DNA of 64,000 nucleotides from Pyrinomonadaceae bacterium MAG19_C2-C3 (GTDB lineage: Bacteria; Acidobacteriota; Blastocatellia; Pyrinomonadales; Pyrinomonadaceae). Location of the stretch: positions 1-64,000 of the forward strand of contig JANDLT010000011.1 in assembly GCA_024330265.1 (NCBI GenBank), in the 5' to 3' direction. The notes below the pieces were generated by a model that had not been told where the DNA came from, made no database searches, and saw only the letters and a list, made by a program, of their open reading frames with translations. Below are positions 1-7,952 of the stretch, in pieces. The translations under genes were made by a program, and so were the position numbers. Every line of letters starts with the position of its first letter. The stretch's first letter is position 1.

Positions 1-32
1 AGAATAGCTTGTCCGAGTCCTTTTTCAAGTCA

Positions 33-50
33 GCATAAATTCTGAGACAC
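33..50. repeat. Terminal repeat of a small palindromic element
   Basis: An 18-base sequence (gcataaattctgagacac) that also occurs exactly as the right end of a palindromic element at 59690-59707, and in inverted form as that element's left end at 59561-59578. Here only one end is visible; the other would lie before the window. It directly abuts the brnT reading frame. Confidence 0.7.
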
Positions 51-354
51 GACCCGATTTCTTACCATCACATGGCGTGATGACAAGGCAAAACTCAACT
101 TACGCAATCACAAAGTTTCTTTTAACGAAGCGCAAACTGTATTTAATGATGTGCTATCAAGCACCATCCCGGACACAAAGCATCCGCACGGTGAACCGCG
201 ATATAATACAATCGGCACAACGCGGAAGAATCGATTAATTCGTGTGACGCATACAATGGAAGACATACACGAACACGATGTAACAGAGTTTCGCATTATC
301 TCGGCACGTGAACCCGAAACATGGGAACGCGAAGAATACGAAGAAGGTATATGA
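46..354 (+). pseudogene. brnT: BrnT-type toxin, 5' end lost
   Basis: BrnT toxins are small RNase toxins of type II toxin-antitoxin systems, neutralised by BrnA. The frame from about base 73 reads WRDDKAKLNLRNHKVSFNEA, the usual BrnT start region, and ends with FRIISAREPETWEREEYEEG, the usual BrnT C-terminal motif. The frame opens after a TGA at 43-45 but contains no ATG, GTG or TTG before the conserved core; the first start-like codon is the GTG at 151, inside the domain. A repeat end lies at 33-50, so the original start and promoter were probably replaced. A non-standard start cannot be excluded. It overlaps the next gene by ATGA, the normal brnTA arrangement. Confidence 0.65.
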
Positions 355-590
355 AAAAAGAAAATCCTATAAGTTTTGCTAACGGCGTTCGCGGCATTGC
401 GGCGGGCAAAGAACGTCTTTATGTCGGCGCAACCGCTAAGCCGATTGCGGAAACGAGAATGCTGCCCATCTCGGCACAACGAAAGCTGTCTCGCATGGTA
501 GAGGTTGATGAAGACTTAAGCGCGAAGTTCCCGGACGCGGCTGCGGTCAACTCGGCACTGCGATTGTTTTTAGAAATGACTGATAGATAA
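351..590 (+). CDS. brnA: BrnA-type antitoxin
   Basis: 79-residue protein starting at the ATG that overlaps the brnT stop codon (ATGA), so translation is probably coupled. The C-terminal half contains FPDAAAVNSALRLFLEM, matching the 'FPD...VN.ALR..L' helix of BrnA antitoxins, which fold as ribbon-helix-helix DNA-binding proteins and repress their own promoter. The N-terminal half is basic with no clear motif. It still has an intact frame while the toxin in front of it appears to lack its start, so it may be an orphan antitoxin. Function is by homology and context. Confidence 0.65.
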   Translation: MKKENPISFANGVRGIAAGKERLYVGATAKPIAETRMLPISAQRKLSRMVEVDEDLSAKFPDAAAVNSALRLFLEMTDR

Positions 591-606
591 CTTTCAAGTG
601 AAAGCT

Positions 607-644
607 AAAACGCGCCACCATGTACAAAGCATAGTGGCGCGTTT
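607..644. terminator. Bidirectional hairpin terminator
   Basis: Inverted repeat aaacgcgccac / gtggcgcgttt with a 15-base loop and A- and T-tracts at its outer sides. It separates the converging brnA and TonB-receptor genes and fits a bidirectional rho-independent terminator. Confidence 0.7.
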
Positions 645-686
645 GTCGTGCGTAATAAACGCAAATTATAACTTCGCCCGTCTATC

Positions 687-3137
687 TTACTTGCCCGCGA
701 AACGCAACGTAATCCCTGCCGTGACGGTGAACGGGTAGCCGGGCGTGGCGTGTATGCGCTCAACGATTTCGGCACCGGGTGCAATGCGCGATTCAAAAAA
801 GTTTTGCGTCTCGAAGTAACGCTTGTTCGTTAAATTATCAATCGCCAGATTGAAATCTAAAAACCGGCGCAAGCGTTTGTTGACGTATAAATCAAGCACG
901 TCCAAACCCGAAGCGCGAATCCCCGCGTCTTCGCCGTCGAGTCGGTAGTTGCTCGTGTGACGGTAGCGCAGTGAACCCGTGAAGCCGCGCAAATTGGAGA
1001 GCGTGAGGGCGGCGTTGCCGACCGTGTGCGGCGCACTGTCAACATAAACTCTTTCGCCCGCCGCGTTTCGGTCGCGGAAGAAAGCGTTGGTGACGCGCGT
1101 GATGCCTCCGTTGAATGTTAAAAAGTTTGTCAGCCGCACAGAGTTTTTGATTTCAAAACCATAAGCCCGTGATGCTCTGGCGAACTCTATGCTGCCGTCG
1201 TCGGGGATATAAACCTGTTGGTTCGAGTTATCAATCAGGAATAGATCGGTCGTCAGCGAAAGATGTTTGAAGATGTGCGACGTGCCGAGTTGATAGAAAT
1301 CTGTGGTCGCCAAGTTCGGCGGTTTCGTCTCGCCCGCTTCCGGTTGACGCACGATGCCGCGCGCGTCCTGACTGGAAATGCCGCGCCCGTAGTTGAAGTA
1401 AAAAGTAGCCGGGAAATTAAGCGAAGGCGTGTAGGCAATCGCGGCTTTGGGTTGCAAGCGCGTCGCGGAATCCACACCGGAGAACTGCGGGCGAATTTTA
1501 TCCGTGACGTTGAAGCGAAAGTAATCGTAACGCACGCCGCCGTTTAAGCGCACGCGACTATCGAAGAAACTGATGCTCTGTTGAACGAACCCGGCGGCGT
1601 TGGTGACGCTCGCATCGGCACTCGTCAAGAGAAAACAGTTCGTGTCAAACGTATCGTCGGGCAAGCCCGGAACACCGGCGTTGTTCGGCGTGCAGGCGTT
1701 CAAAGAACCGCGTGTGATGAACGCGCGATTCGGATTGCGATTGATTGTCGGGTACAAGCCGACGTTGGTTTGAAAGGCTTGTAGATTGCCGCCGACGGTC
1801 AAGAGCGCGACTTGTCCGAACAGATTAAAGGGACGCAAATACTGCGCGTTCGCGCCCTGCTGCAAGCGCGAATCGTGTTGTTGAATTTCGTCACCGAACT
1901 CCGTGTCATTGAGGAAGAACGTGAAATTTGAATACAAATCAAATAGCGAGCGCGTCAGGTAAGCATCAACCTTGAACACGGAAGCGTCGCTAAATTCGCG
2001 GCGATAATAAACGCCGCCCGTCGCGCTTTTAACCTTACCGCCGTTGTCGGGGTCAATGAATCCGAAGCGGTCTAAGCGTCCGGCGGCGACTTCATCGAGA
2101 GGAATCTGACCCGACGAAAAAAAGTCGTTGCGTCCGGCGTTGAGCTTAAAACCGAGGGCTTGTTTATCGTTGATGCGGCGGGTGTAATTTGCCGTCAGAT
2201 TGTCACGCTTGTAACGCAAAGGGCTGATGAAAGGTCCGTCAGTGCGCGAGCCTTCGTAAGCGATGAAGGCGTCGGCTTTCGCAAGAGTCGGACTGTACGC
2301 GAAAAAGCCGCGATAGGTGTCGAAGCTTCCGGCTTGGAAACGCGCCGTCAAGGTGTCGGGCAGAGATTCTTTGAGCCGTATGTGGACGACGCCCAAGCCG
2401 GAAAAGTCGCCGTACTCGGCACTGAAAGGACCGTTCAAGATGCTCACGTCTTGGATGAGTTCGGGCGTCAGGCTTTTAAGTTGACCGAGATAACCTTGCC
2501 CGTGACCTTGCGTGCCTTGGTTCTGTTGCACGTCGTCAACGAGAACTTTCAAGCCGCCGAACAGCCCGCCGTGATCCATGTTGAAACCGAAGCGGCGAAT
2601 CTCCAGCGACTTGCCGCCGCCTTCATGTTGACCGGCGTTGATTCCGGCATCGAGCGTGTGAAAAACTTGATCGTCACGCGAAAAAAGCGTGTTGTTATAA
2701 ACCGTGTCATTGCGCTGTTCGAGTCCGGGATCAACGACGGTGCTGCGGATTACTACGTCTTCGTGAACTTGCGGGATGATGTATTCGACGCGCAGCAGCA
2801 TGTTTTCGGTGCGCTCATCTGCCGTGATGCGTCGCTCAAACGGAGTCACGTTTTCGCCTTCAACGCGCAGAGTCAAATCACCCGCCGGAGCGGTGAAACT
2901 AAATTCGCCTTCGCCGTCGCTCATCGAGCGAACTTCACTGCCCGCATCGGTGCGCGCGATGATTTGTAAGTTCGGAGCGCGTTCGCGTTGTTGTGAAAGC
3001 ACGACGCCGGAGAGCGTGCGCGTCGGGGTCGTATTGCTTTGCGCGTGCGTGGTTAAAGAAGCGAACAGCGGGAGCAGAACGAAGGTAATCACACGGCATA
3101 AATTGTCGGTTGCGAAAAGGGTGAAAGGTTTATACAT
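687..3137 (-). CDS. TonB-dependent outer-membrane receptor
   Basis: 816-residue outer-membrane receptor. The chosen ATG at 3137 follows a GGAG ribosome site and opens a signal peptide (hydrophobic residues about 15-30, ending SLTTHA). Then comes a carboxypeptidase-regulatory-like domain (about 40-115), a plug domain with NGPFSAEYGDFSGLG typical of TonB plugs (about 160-270), and a beta-barrel to the C-terminus, which ends in an aromatic/hydrophobic strand (FTVTAGITLRFAGK). Such receptors import siderophores, vitamin B12, metals or glycans using TonB energy. The substrate is not evident; nikR and a nickel transporter downstream on the same strand make a metal chelate possible, but a repeat separates them. 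An upstream in-frame start at 3206 is less likely. Confidence 0.9.
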   Translation of the reverse strand: MYKPFTLFATDNLCRVITFVLLPLFASLTTHAQSNTTPTRTLSGVVLSQQRERAPNLQIIARTDAGSEVRSMSDGEGEFSFTAPAGDLTLRVEGENVTPFERRITADERTENMLLRVEYIIPQVHEDVVIRSTVVDPGLEQRNDTVYNNTLFSRDDQVFHTLDAGINAGQHEGGGKSLEIRRFGFNMDHGGLFGGLKVLVDDVQQNQGTQGHGQGYLGQLKSLTPELIQDVSILNGPFSAEYGDFSGLGVVHIRLKESLPDTLTARFQAGSFDTYRGFFAYSPTLAKADAFIAYEGSRTDGPFISPLRYKRDNLTANYTRRINDKQALGFKLNAGRNDFFSSGQIPLDEVAAGRLDRFGFIDPDNGGKVKSATGGVYYRREFSDASVFKVDAYLTRSLFDLYSNFTFFLNDTEFGDEIQQHDSRLQQGANAQYLRPFNLFGQVALLTVGGNLQAFQTNVGLYPTINRNPNRAFITRGSLNACTPNNAGVPGLPDDTFDTNCFLLTSADASVTNAAGFVQQSISFFDSRVRLNGGVRYDYFRFNVTDKIRPQFSGVDSATRLQPKAAIAYTPSLNFPATFYFNYGRGISSQDARGIVRQPEAGETKPPNLATTDFYQLGTSHIFKHLSLTTDLFLIDNSNQQVYIPDDGSIEFARASRAYGFEIKNSVRLTNFLTFNGGITRVTNAFFRDRNAAGERVYVDSAPHTVGNAALTLSNLRGFTGSLRYRHTSNYRLDGEDAGIRASGLDVLDLYVNKRLRRFLDFNLAIDNLTNKRYFETQNFFESRIAPGAEIVERIHATPGYPFTVTAGITLRFAGK

Positions 3138-3211
3138 GATGTCTCCTCGTTGAAGTTTGTAACACGAAATCGAAAGTCGTGTCACGCGCAAATCAAACAT
3201 TATCACGAATG

Positions 3212-3412
3212 CCTTAATTGCTGGTTTAGTCTGGTGCGGCTGTGCCGCCCGATGTGCGGAAAGGCTATGCCTTTCCGTCGCGCCTCTACCTACCTTTCGG
3301 AGAGGCTGCGCCTCGACGAACGGCGCACCGGAGGCGGAGCCTCAAAGAATTGAAATTCAAGTTACCGGAAAGGCGAAGCCTTTCCGCACATCAGGCGGCA
3401 CAGCCGCAAAAC
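3212..3412. repeat. Hairpin-rich intergenic repeat, copy 1
   Basis: About 200 bases made of several nested palindromes, including gcggaaaggctatgcctttccg and gaggctgcgcctc, bounded by ggtgcggctgtgccgcc and its near inverse. Closely related copies lie at 33689-33886 and, with other ends, at 31740-31944. It fills the gap between the TonB receptor and nikR. No reading frame is credible in it. Confidence 0.75.
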
Positions 3413-3441
3413 AGAAGTCCTTGCCTTCGGTGCCATTGCGC

Positions 3442-3933
3442 TCACGCGTTGTGCGTATGTGGCTTGCCGTTGTGACGATGGCGATGTCCGGGTTTAGGTT
3501 TCGATTTTTCTTTGACGATGGCGTGCGCCGGAAGCGTGATGAATAGTTCGCCGTGCTTAACGCCTTTGAGGCTCAAAAGATTGTGCGCCAGTGTGCGAAC
3601 ATCTTTCGCCACACCGCGCAGGGCGATGACTTCCATGCAGTCGTCGTGGCTGACGTGAACGTGCAGGACGGAGATAACTAAATCGTGATGCTCGTGTTGA
3701 CGTTCCGCCATTTGCTCCGCGAGGTCGCGCGCGTGATGGTCGTAGATAAGCGTCAGGCTGCCCAGAACATGCGTGTCGTCGTCGGCTTTGACGCGGGATT
3801 TGACAAGGGATTCGCGGATTAAATCGCGCAAGGCTTCGGAGCGCGTGGCGTAGCCACGCAAGGCGATCATCTCATCGAAACTCGACAGTAAATCTTCTTC
3901 GACGCTGACGCCGAAACGTAAAAGCTGGCTCAT
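3442..3933 (-). CDS. nikR: Nickel-responsive regulator NikR
   Basis: 163-residue ribbon-helix-helix repressor that binds DNA when loaded with Ni(II). The N-terminal 45 residues form the DNA-binding domain (RFGVSVEEDLL...YATRSEALRDLIRE); the ACT-like domain carries the nickel site as QHEHHD (His80), LHVHV (His91, His93) and HDDC (Cys99), the full His3-Cys set known from E. coli NikR. A His-rich tail (HRHRHNGKPHTHNA) is added at the C-terminus and may bind extra metal. The start overlaps the transporter stop codon (ATGA), so it is translationally coupled to the gene it most likely controls. Confidence 0.93.
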   Translation of the reverse strand: MSQLLRFGVSVEEDLLSSFDEMIALRGYATRSEALRDLIRESLVKSRVKADDDTHVLGSLTLIYDHHARDLAEQMAERQHEHHDLVISVLHVHVSHDDCMEVIALRGVAKDVRTLAHNLLSLKGVKHGELFITLPAHAIVKEKSKPKPGHRHRHNGKPHTHNA

Positions 3934-6314
3934 AATTTTGTTACGAAGAACATGTTTATCAACGTCCCGAACAGGTGATGCTCGGCATTAATCTGGTAGG
4001 CGTACCATAATCCGAACAGGATACTGAAGGTGGCGGCGATTGATTGCAAACCGAAACTGAAACGATGTACGCGGTTCGATGTCATGGCGAAGGGCAAGCC
4101 TATCAGCCCGGACATCAACAACATACCGATGATGGAACCCGCCCCGAAAATCGCAAGGTAGAGCAAGCCTAAAGCGATGGATTCGATTTGGGTTAAGACC
4201 AGCACGGTCAACGTGCCGCTGCCTGCGAGTCCATGAATCGAGCCGACGAGAAAGGGTTTGAAGCCGATGTCTCGCCACGAGTGCGAATGGATATTCTTTG
4301 ATGTTAGGTCGCTCTCATCTCCGCGTTCGCGTAGAGCGCGAATGAGGGCGGTGATGCCGAGTATGACGATCATCAGCGCGACGCCGAGTTCGAGTAGATT
4401 CGAGATGCTTTCGGGAATCGCAACGCGCAAGGCGAGGACGATGACGCCGACGACCACGAGCGACGCCGTGTGACCGATGCCCCACAGACCGCCGACGAGT
4501 CCGGCGCGAAAGACGTTGCGGTATTGGCTGACGATTGTCGAGACGGCGACGACGTGATCGGCTTCGGTCGCGTGCTTGAGTCCGAACACAAAGCCTAAGA
4601 GCATCACGGACGCGCTTGAGAGTTGCGTCAGTGAAACTTCTTCTTGCTCGACGTGCCAGAAGTTTAGCGTGAAGCCCGCTTGAGCTAACGCTTCATAACA
4701 AATGAATGCGCCGAGAATCGTGATGACGAACGCGCTTGCGACGGGCAGCACGCGGGCGAAGTAGTCGAACTTGCCCGACTTGAACGAACGCTTCATCGTG
4801 CGCCCGACGTAAAGAAACGTGAGTCCGACGGCGGTCAGTGTGGCGGCGAGTCCGATGCTAAACGCGACGACCAACAACAAGCCGAAGCCGACATGACCCG
4901 CCGCAATCGCGGAGAGCAAGACGACGAGGGCGGACGGGCAGGGAAGAAGCCCGCCGGAGATGCCGAGTCCGAGCAGACTGCGCCATGTAATCGGAGTCGC
5001 GTCGTCTGCGCCGGGTATGACGTGCGTGTGCGCGCTTCCGCCGTGCGCGTGAGTGAATCCTTTAGATTTATTCGGGACGGTTGAAGCGTCGGATGAAGCC
5101 GCGATATTAGATGGTAAGTTTTCGTGTAAGGCTTCCGTTTGATACTTCGATTGATGCGTCGCGGCGTTTGATGTTTCAAGCGGCAGTTCATCGAAATCGT
5201 GCGCGTGGTCGTGCGTGAAGTCGCCGCCGAGCGCGAGACGAAGGCGCGAGATGAACAACTGCGCTCCGATGAGAATAACGATGGCACCGGAGATGAAACT
5301 TAAAATCGGAAACAAGCGTTCGGGCAAAATAAACTTGGCGGCGAACAACGTCACCAGTCCAAGCGCGAAGACGCCGAGCGTGTGCGTGATGGTGACGGTC
5401 GCGCCCAAGAAAGCGGCGTGCTTAACCGTGCCGCGTGAGCCGACTAGATATGCGCCGACGATGGTTTTGCCGTGACCCGGCGAAAGCGCGTGCGCCGCGC
5501 CAAGCACAAGCGCAAAGAGGAGCGCGAGCAGAGCGACGCCGGGCGTCAATTCTTTGACGGCGATTAGTTCGCTCAAACGGTCGCGTCCGGGACTCGCATT
5601 CGGTGCCGCGTCGCCGTCGCGCGTTAAGAGCGGGCGCGAGTCGGGTGGAATCGCTCCGCTTGAAAATGAAAATCGCGCCGTGCGTTCGTTAATCGGAGCC
5701 GCCAGCAGGTTTTCCGGGTAAGCACGCAATTCATCGGAAAGCGTGTTGCCGAAAATCGTGCTATCGAAAACAGCGACGCCCGAACCCGGTACGACGATGG
5801 TTTCGTGCCAGCCGATGCGGTCTTGAAAGTTAAGGTCGGCGTACTCTACGCGCCGCGCATCCACCGTGTTTGAAGTTGGGGGAAGCGTGCCGGTGAATTC
5901 ACATTCGAGGCGCAAGGTCGGAAGGTTTCCGTTGCCGGGCGGCGTGGTGATGTTATGCGATACGAGTTCAAGCGGAACGCTCGCGCCGTTGACGGTTAAG
6001 CGCAAGTTCTGTTTGTATTCGGCGGCGGCGCGTGCGGCGTAATGTTCGAGTGAGCCGGTATCAACACGCGAACCGTCGCCGTCGGCGTTAATCGTTTGCA
6101 GTGTTTGAAACGTCGGAATCTCCGCCATGTCAACGACGTAACGCACGCGCACATCTCCGGCACGCGGTTCGATTCGAGTGAAGACGTTAATCGTAAAATT
6201 GCCGAGTGGATGCGCCAGCGCGTGTAGTGGAATGGCAAGCAAGTATGCCGTAGCAAGAAACAATGCAAACGTGGCACGGCGGTTCGTGAGAAGTTGGCGA
6301 CGATGATAAATCAT
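3930..6314 (-). CDS. Two-domain nickel/cobalt transporter (RcnA-like + NiCoT-like)
   Basis: 794-residue membrane protein. After a signal peptide comes a conserved HPLGNFTIN start and a soluble exported region to about residue 250. A NicO/RcnA-type transport domain follows, with HALSPGHGKT and a His-rich cytoplasmic or periplasmic loop (HDHAHDFDE, HAHGGSAHTH). The last ~225 residues form a second transport domain with FGLKHATEADHV, the H-x4-DH signature of NiCoT/UreH-like nickel permeases. The two families are normally separate proteins; RcnA exports, NiCoT imports, so direction is uncertain. The start at 6314 is chosen because it begins the signal peptide and follows the TPR gene by 28 bases. 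nikR is the next gene, coupled by ATGA, which supports nickel as substrate. Confidence 0.82.
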   Translation of the reverse strand: MIYHRRQLLTNRRATFALFLATAYLLAIPLHALAHPLGNFTINVFTRIEPRAGDVRVRYVVDMAEIPTFQTLQTINADGDGSRVDTGSLEHYAARAAAEYKQNLRLTVNGASVPLELVSHNITTPPGNGNLPTLRLECEFTGTLPPTSNTVDARRVEYADLNFQDRIGWHETIVVPGSGVAVFDSTIFGNTLSDELRAYPENLLAAPINERTARFSFSSGAIPPDSRPLLTRDGDAAPNASPGRDRLSELIAVKELTPGVALLALLFALVLGAAHALSPGHGKTIVGAYLVGSRGTVKHAAFLGATVTITHTLGVFALGLVTLFAAKFILPERLFPILSFISGAIVILIGAQLFISRLRLALGGDFTHDHAHDFDELPLETSNAATHQSKYQTEALHENLPSNIAASSDASTVPNKSKGFTHAHGGSAHTHVIPGADDATPITWRSLLGLGISGGLLPCPSALVVLLSAIAAGHVGFGLLLVVAFSIGLAATLTAVGLTFLYVGRTMKRSFKSGKFDYFARVLPVASAFVITILGAFICYEALAQAGFTLNFWHVEQEEVSLTQLSSASVMLLGFVFGLKHATEADHVVAVSTIVSQYRNVFRAGLVGGLWGIGHTASLVVVGVIVLALRVAIPESISNLLELGVALMIVILGITALIRALRERGDESDLTSKNIHSHSWRDIGFKPFLVGSIHGLAGSGTLTVLVLTQIESIALGLLYLAIFGAGSIIGMLLMSGLIGLPFAMTSNRVHRFSFGLQSIAATFSILFGLWYAYQINAEHHLFGTLINMFFVTKL

Positions 6315-6342
6315 TGAGGTCAGGGAACGGAAGTTTGACGGC

Positions 6343-7677
6343 TTAAAGTTTCTTGAGCGTGGTTCTGGCGATGTCGGCTTGTCGTACATCGAAATGCGGA
6401 TTGATTTCAAGCGCGAGGTTCAAATGTTTTTTCGCTTCCGCGCGATTGCTCAAAGCGGCTTGAATCATTCCGGCATGATAGTGAAGGCGTGCGTCGCGCG
6501 TGCCTAAACGTAATGCTTCATCGCTCGCAATTTTAGCGTTTTCTAAATCGCCATTTTTATACAAAGCCCACGCGAGAAGGTCGCAAGTATAAATGTCTTG
6601 TCGCCCTTCGCGTTCACGGCGGGCGATTCGCAATGCGTCGTCAAGTCGCGTGTCGGTGTTCGCATAAAAAAGCGCGAGTTGTTGTGAATAGGTCGCGGCG
6701 GAATCATCGCCGCTTTTCTCGATAAATTCAAGCAGTTTATATTGACGCGCGGCATCGTCTTCAAGTCCGAGTTTGAAATATAAATCACCGAGCGCGACGG
6801 CGGTTTCGGGAAGCGGCACGCGCTTTTGGGCTTGCGTGAGCAGGTTAATCGCGGCTTGTGTATCGCCCGCCGCGACGCGGGCGCGGGCTTTGGCGGCGAG
6901 TGCCGAGTAGTAATTTGGAAAAACGTAAAGCGCGCGGTCGTACTCGCGTTCGGCATCTTTCAAGCTACCCGCATTAAAGAGTTCGTCGCCAAGTTGCACG
7001 GCGCACCATGCGACTTGTTCAGGGCTGGCGAGGTTCGCGGAAGTACATGCCATCTTCATTGCGGCAATGGAACCTTGCGTCTCGCCGTGCAGGGCGCGCA
7101 GGTAAGACACTCTGGCGTAAGATGCGGTTTCGGGGCGCAAGTCAATCATCGTTTGCGCGGCTTCGACGGCTTGCGGGTATTGTCCCAATTCGACGAGGGC
7201 ATCGGTCAGTGCGCCGTAGATGTCGTGGTCGCGTGGGTTGAGTTGGCGCGCTTTATTCGCCGCGTCGAGTGCTTCACGAAAGCGATGCTGGGTGAGCAAT
7301 AATTTAGCTCGCAACTTGAGCGCGTCATAGCTGTCGGGAGCAACCTCGAAAGATTTATTAAGGGCGGCTTCGGCACGGGCGTTGAACCCGAAATCTCCGG
7401 TTTCGCGCGCTTTTTGCATGAAAGCCGAAGCCAAGAGGTTATAACCTTTGGCGTCGGTCGCCGAAGCCTCGATGAGATTTCCGGCGAGCATGATTTGCTT
7501 GTCGCTTGGTGAGGCTAAAGAATTCGGCGGCAGAGCGGCGAGTGAAGCGGCAGCCGTGGCGGACGATTTCGACGCGATAGGTTTCGACGCGGTAGGTCGG
7601 GTCATGGCGCGAATCGCAAACACAATTGCGAGTCCGACGACGACGATGCTGAGATAGACAATTAAATGTTTTCGCAT
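6343..7677 (-). CDS. TPR-repeat protein with N-terminal membrane anchor
   Basis: 444 residues. One transmembrane segment lies at about residues 7-24 (LIVYLSIVVVGLAIVFAI); the rest is a chain of tetratricopeptide repeats, recognisable from repeats such as PDSYDALKLRAKLLL, NPRDHDIYGALTDALVELG and FPNYYSALAAKARARVAAGD. It is probably an envelope scaffold for protein contacts. It precedes the nickel transporter by 28 bases on the same strand, so it may be the first gene of a TPR-transporter-nikR operon; a link to metal handling is only contextual. Confidence 0.75.
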   Translation of the reverse strand: MRKHLIVYLSIVVVGLAIVFAIRAMTRPTASKPIASKSSATAAASLAALPPNSLASPSDKQIMLAGNLIEASATDAKGYNLLASAFMQKARETGDFGFNARAEAALNKSFEVAPDSYDALKLRAKLLLTQHRFREALDAANKARQLNPRDHDIYGALTDALVELGQYPQAVEAAQTMIDLRPETASYARVSYLRALHGETQGSIAAMKMACTSANLASPEQVAWCAVQLGDELFNAGSLKDAEREYDRALYVFPNYYSALAAKARARVAAGDTQAAINLLTQAQKRVPLPETAVALGDLYFKLGLEDDAARQYKLLEFIEKSGDDSAATYSQQLALFYANTDTRLDDALRIARREREGRQDIYTCDLLAWALYKNGDLENAKIASDEALRLGTRDARLHYHAGMIQAALSNRAEAKKHLNLALEINPHFDVRQADIARTTLKKL

Positions 7678-7703
7678 TGACGATTGGTTCTGAGACTAAA
7701 ACA

Positions 7704-7847
7704 AACCTAATGTTCGACTCTTTTTTGTAGATGCCACCTAAGTCCTTTATTTTCAGCGTGGGCATTTTTATCTTTTGGTCATTCAGCCCAAATCGATGTC
7801 GAGAACTGTTGAAAACAAAGGGCTAAAAAAGAGTCGAACATTAGGTT
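7704..7847. repeat. 144-bp MITE-like element with 23-bp inverted ends
   Basis: Perfect 23-base terminal inverted repeats, beginning aacctaatgttcgactc at 7704-7726 and the reverse complement at 7825-7847, enclose 98 bases without a reading frame. It lies just upstream of the TPR-nickel transporter-nikR genes, so it may affect their promoter. No second copy was seen in the window. Confidence 0.75.
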
Positions 7848-7952
7848 AAAACAAATCTTATATTATGCAGATGACATGATGCAAAAGCGTTCGGTAATCA
7901 GCCATGACGTGAGCCGCGACTGATTACCGAACGGGTTTATGCGGCAGCTAAA

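Noticed and set aside
2160..2969. Long plus-strand open frame (269 codons) across the TonB receptor gene
   Set aside because: It lies opposite a well-supported receptor gene and shows no protein motif; the GC-rich codon use of the receptor opens the antisense frame.
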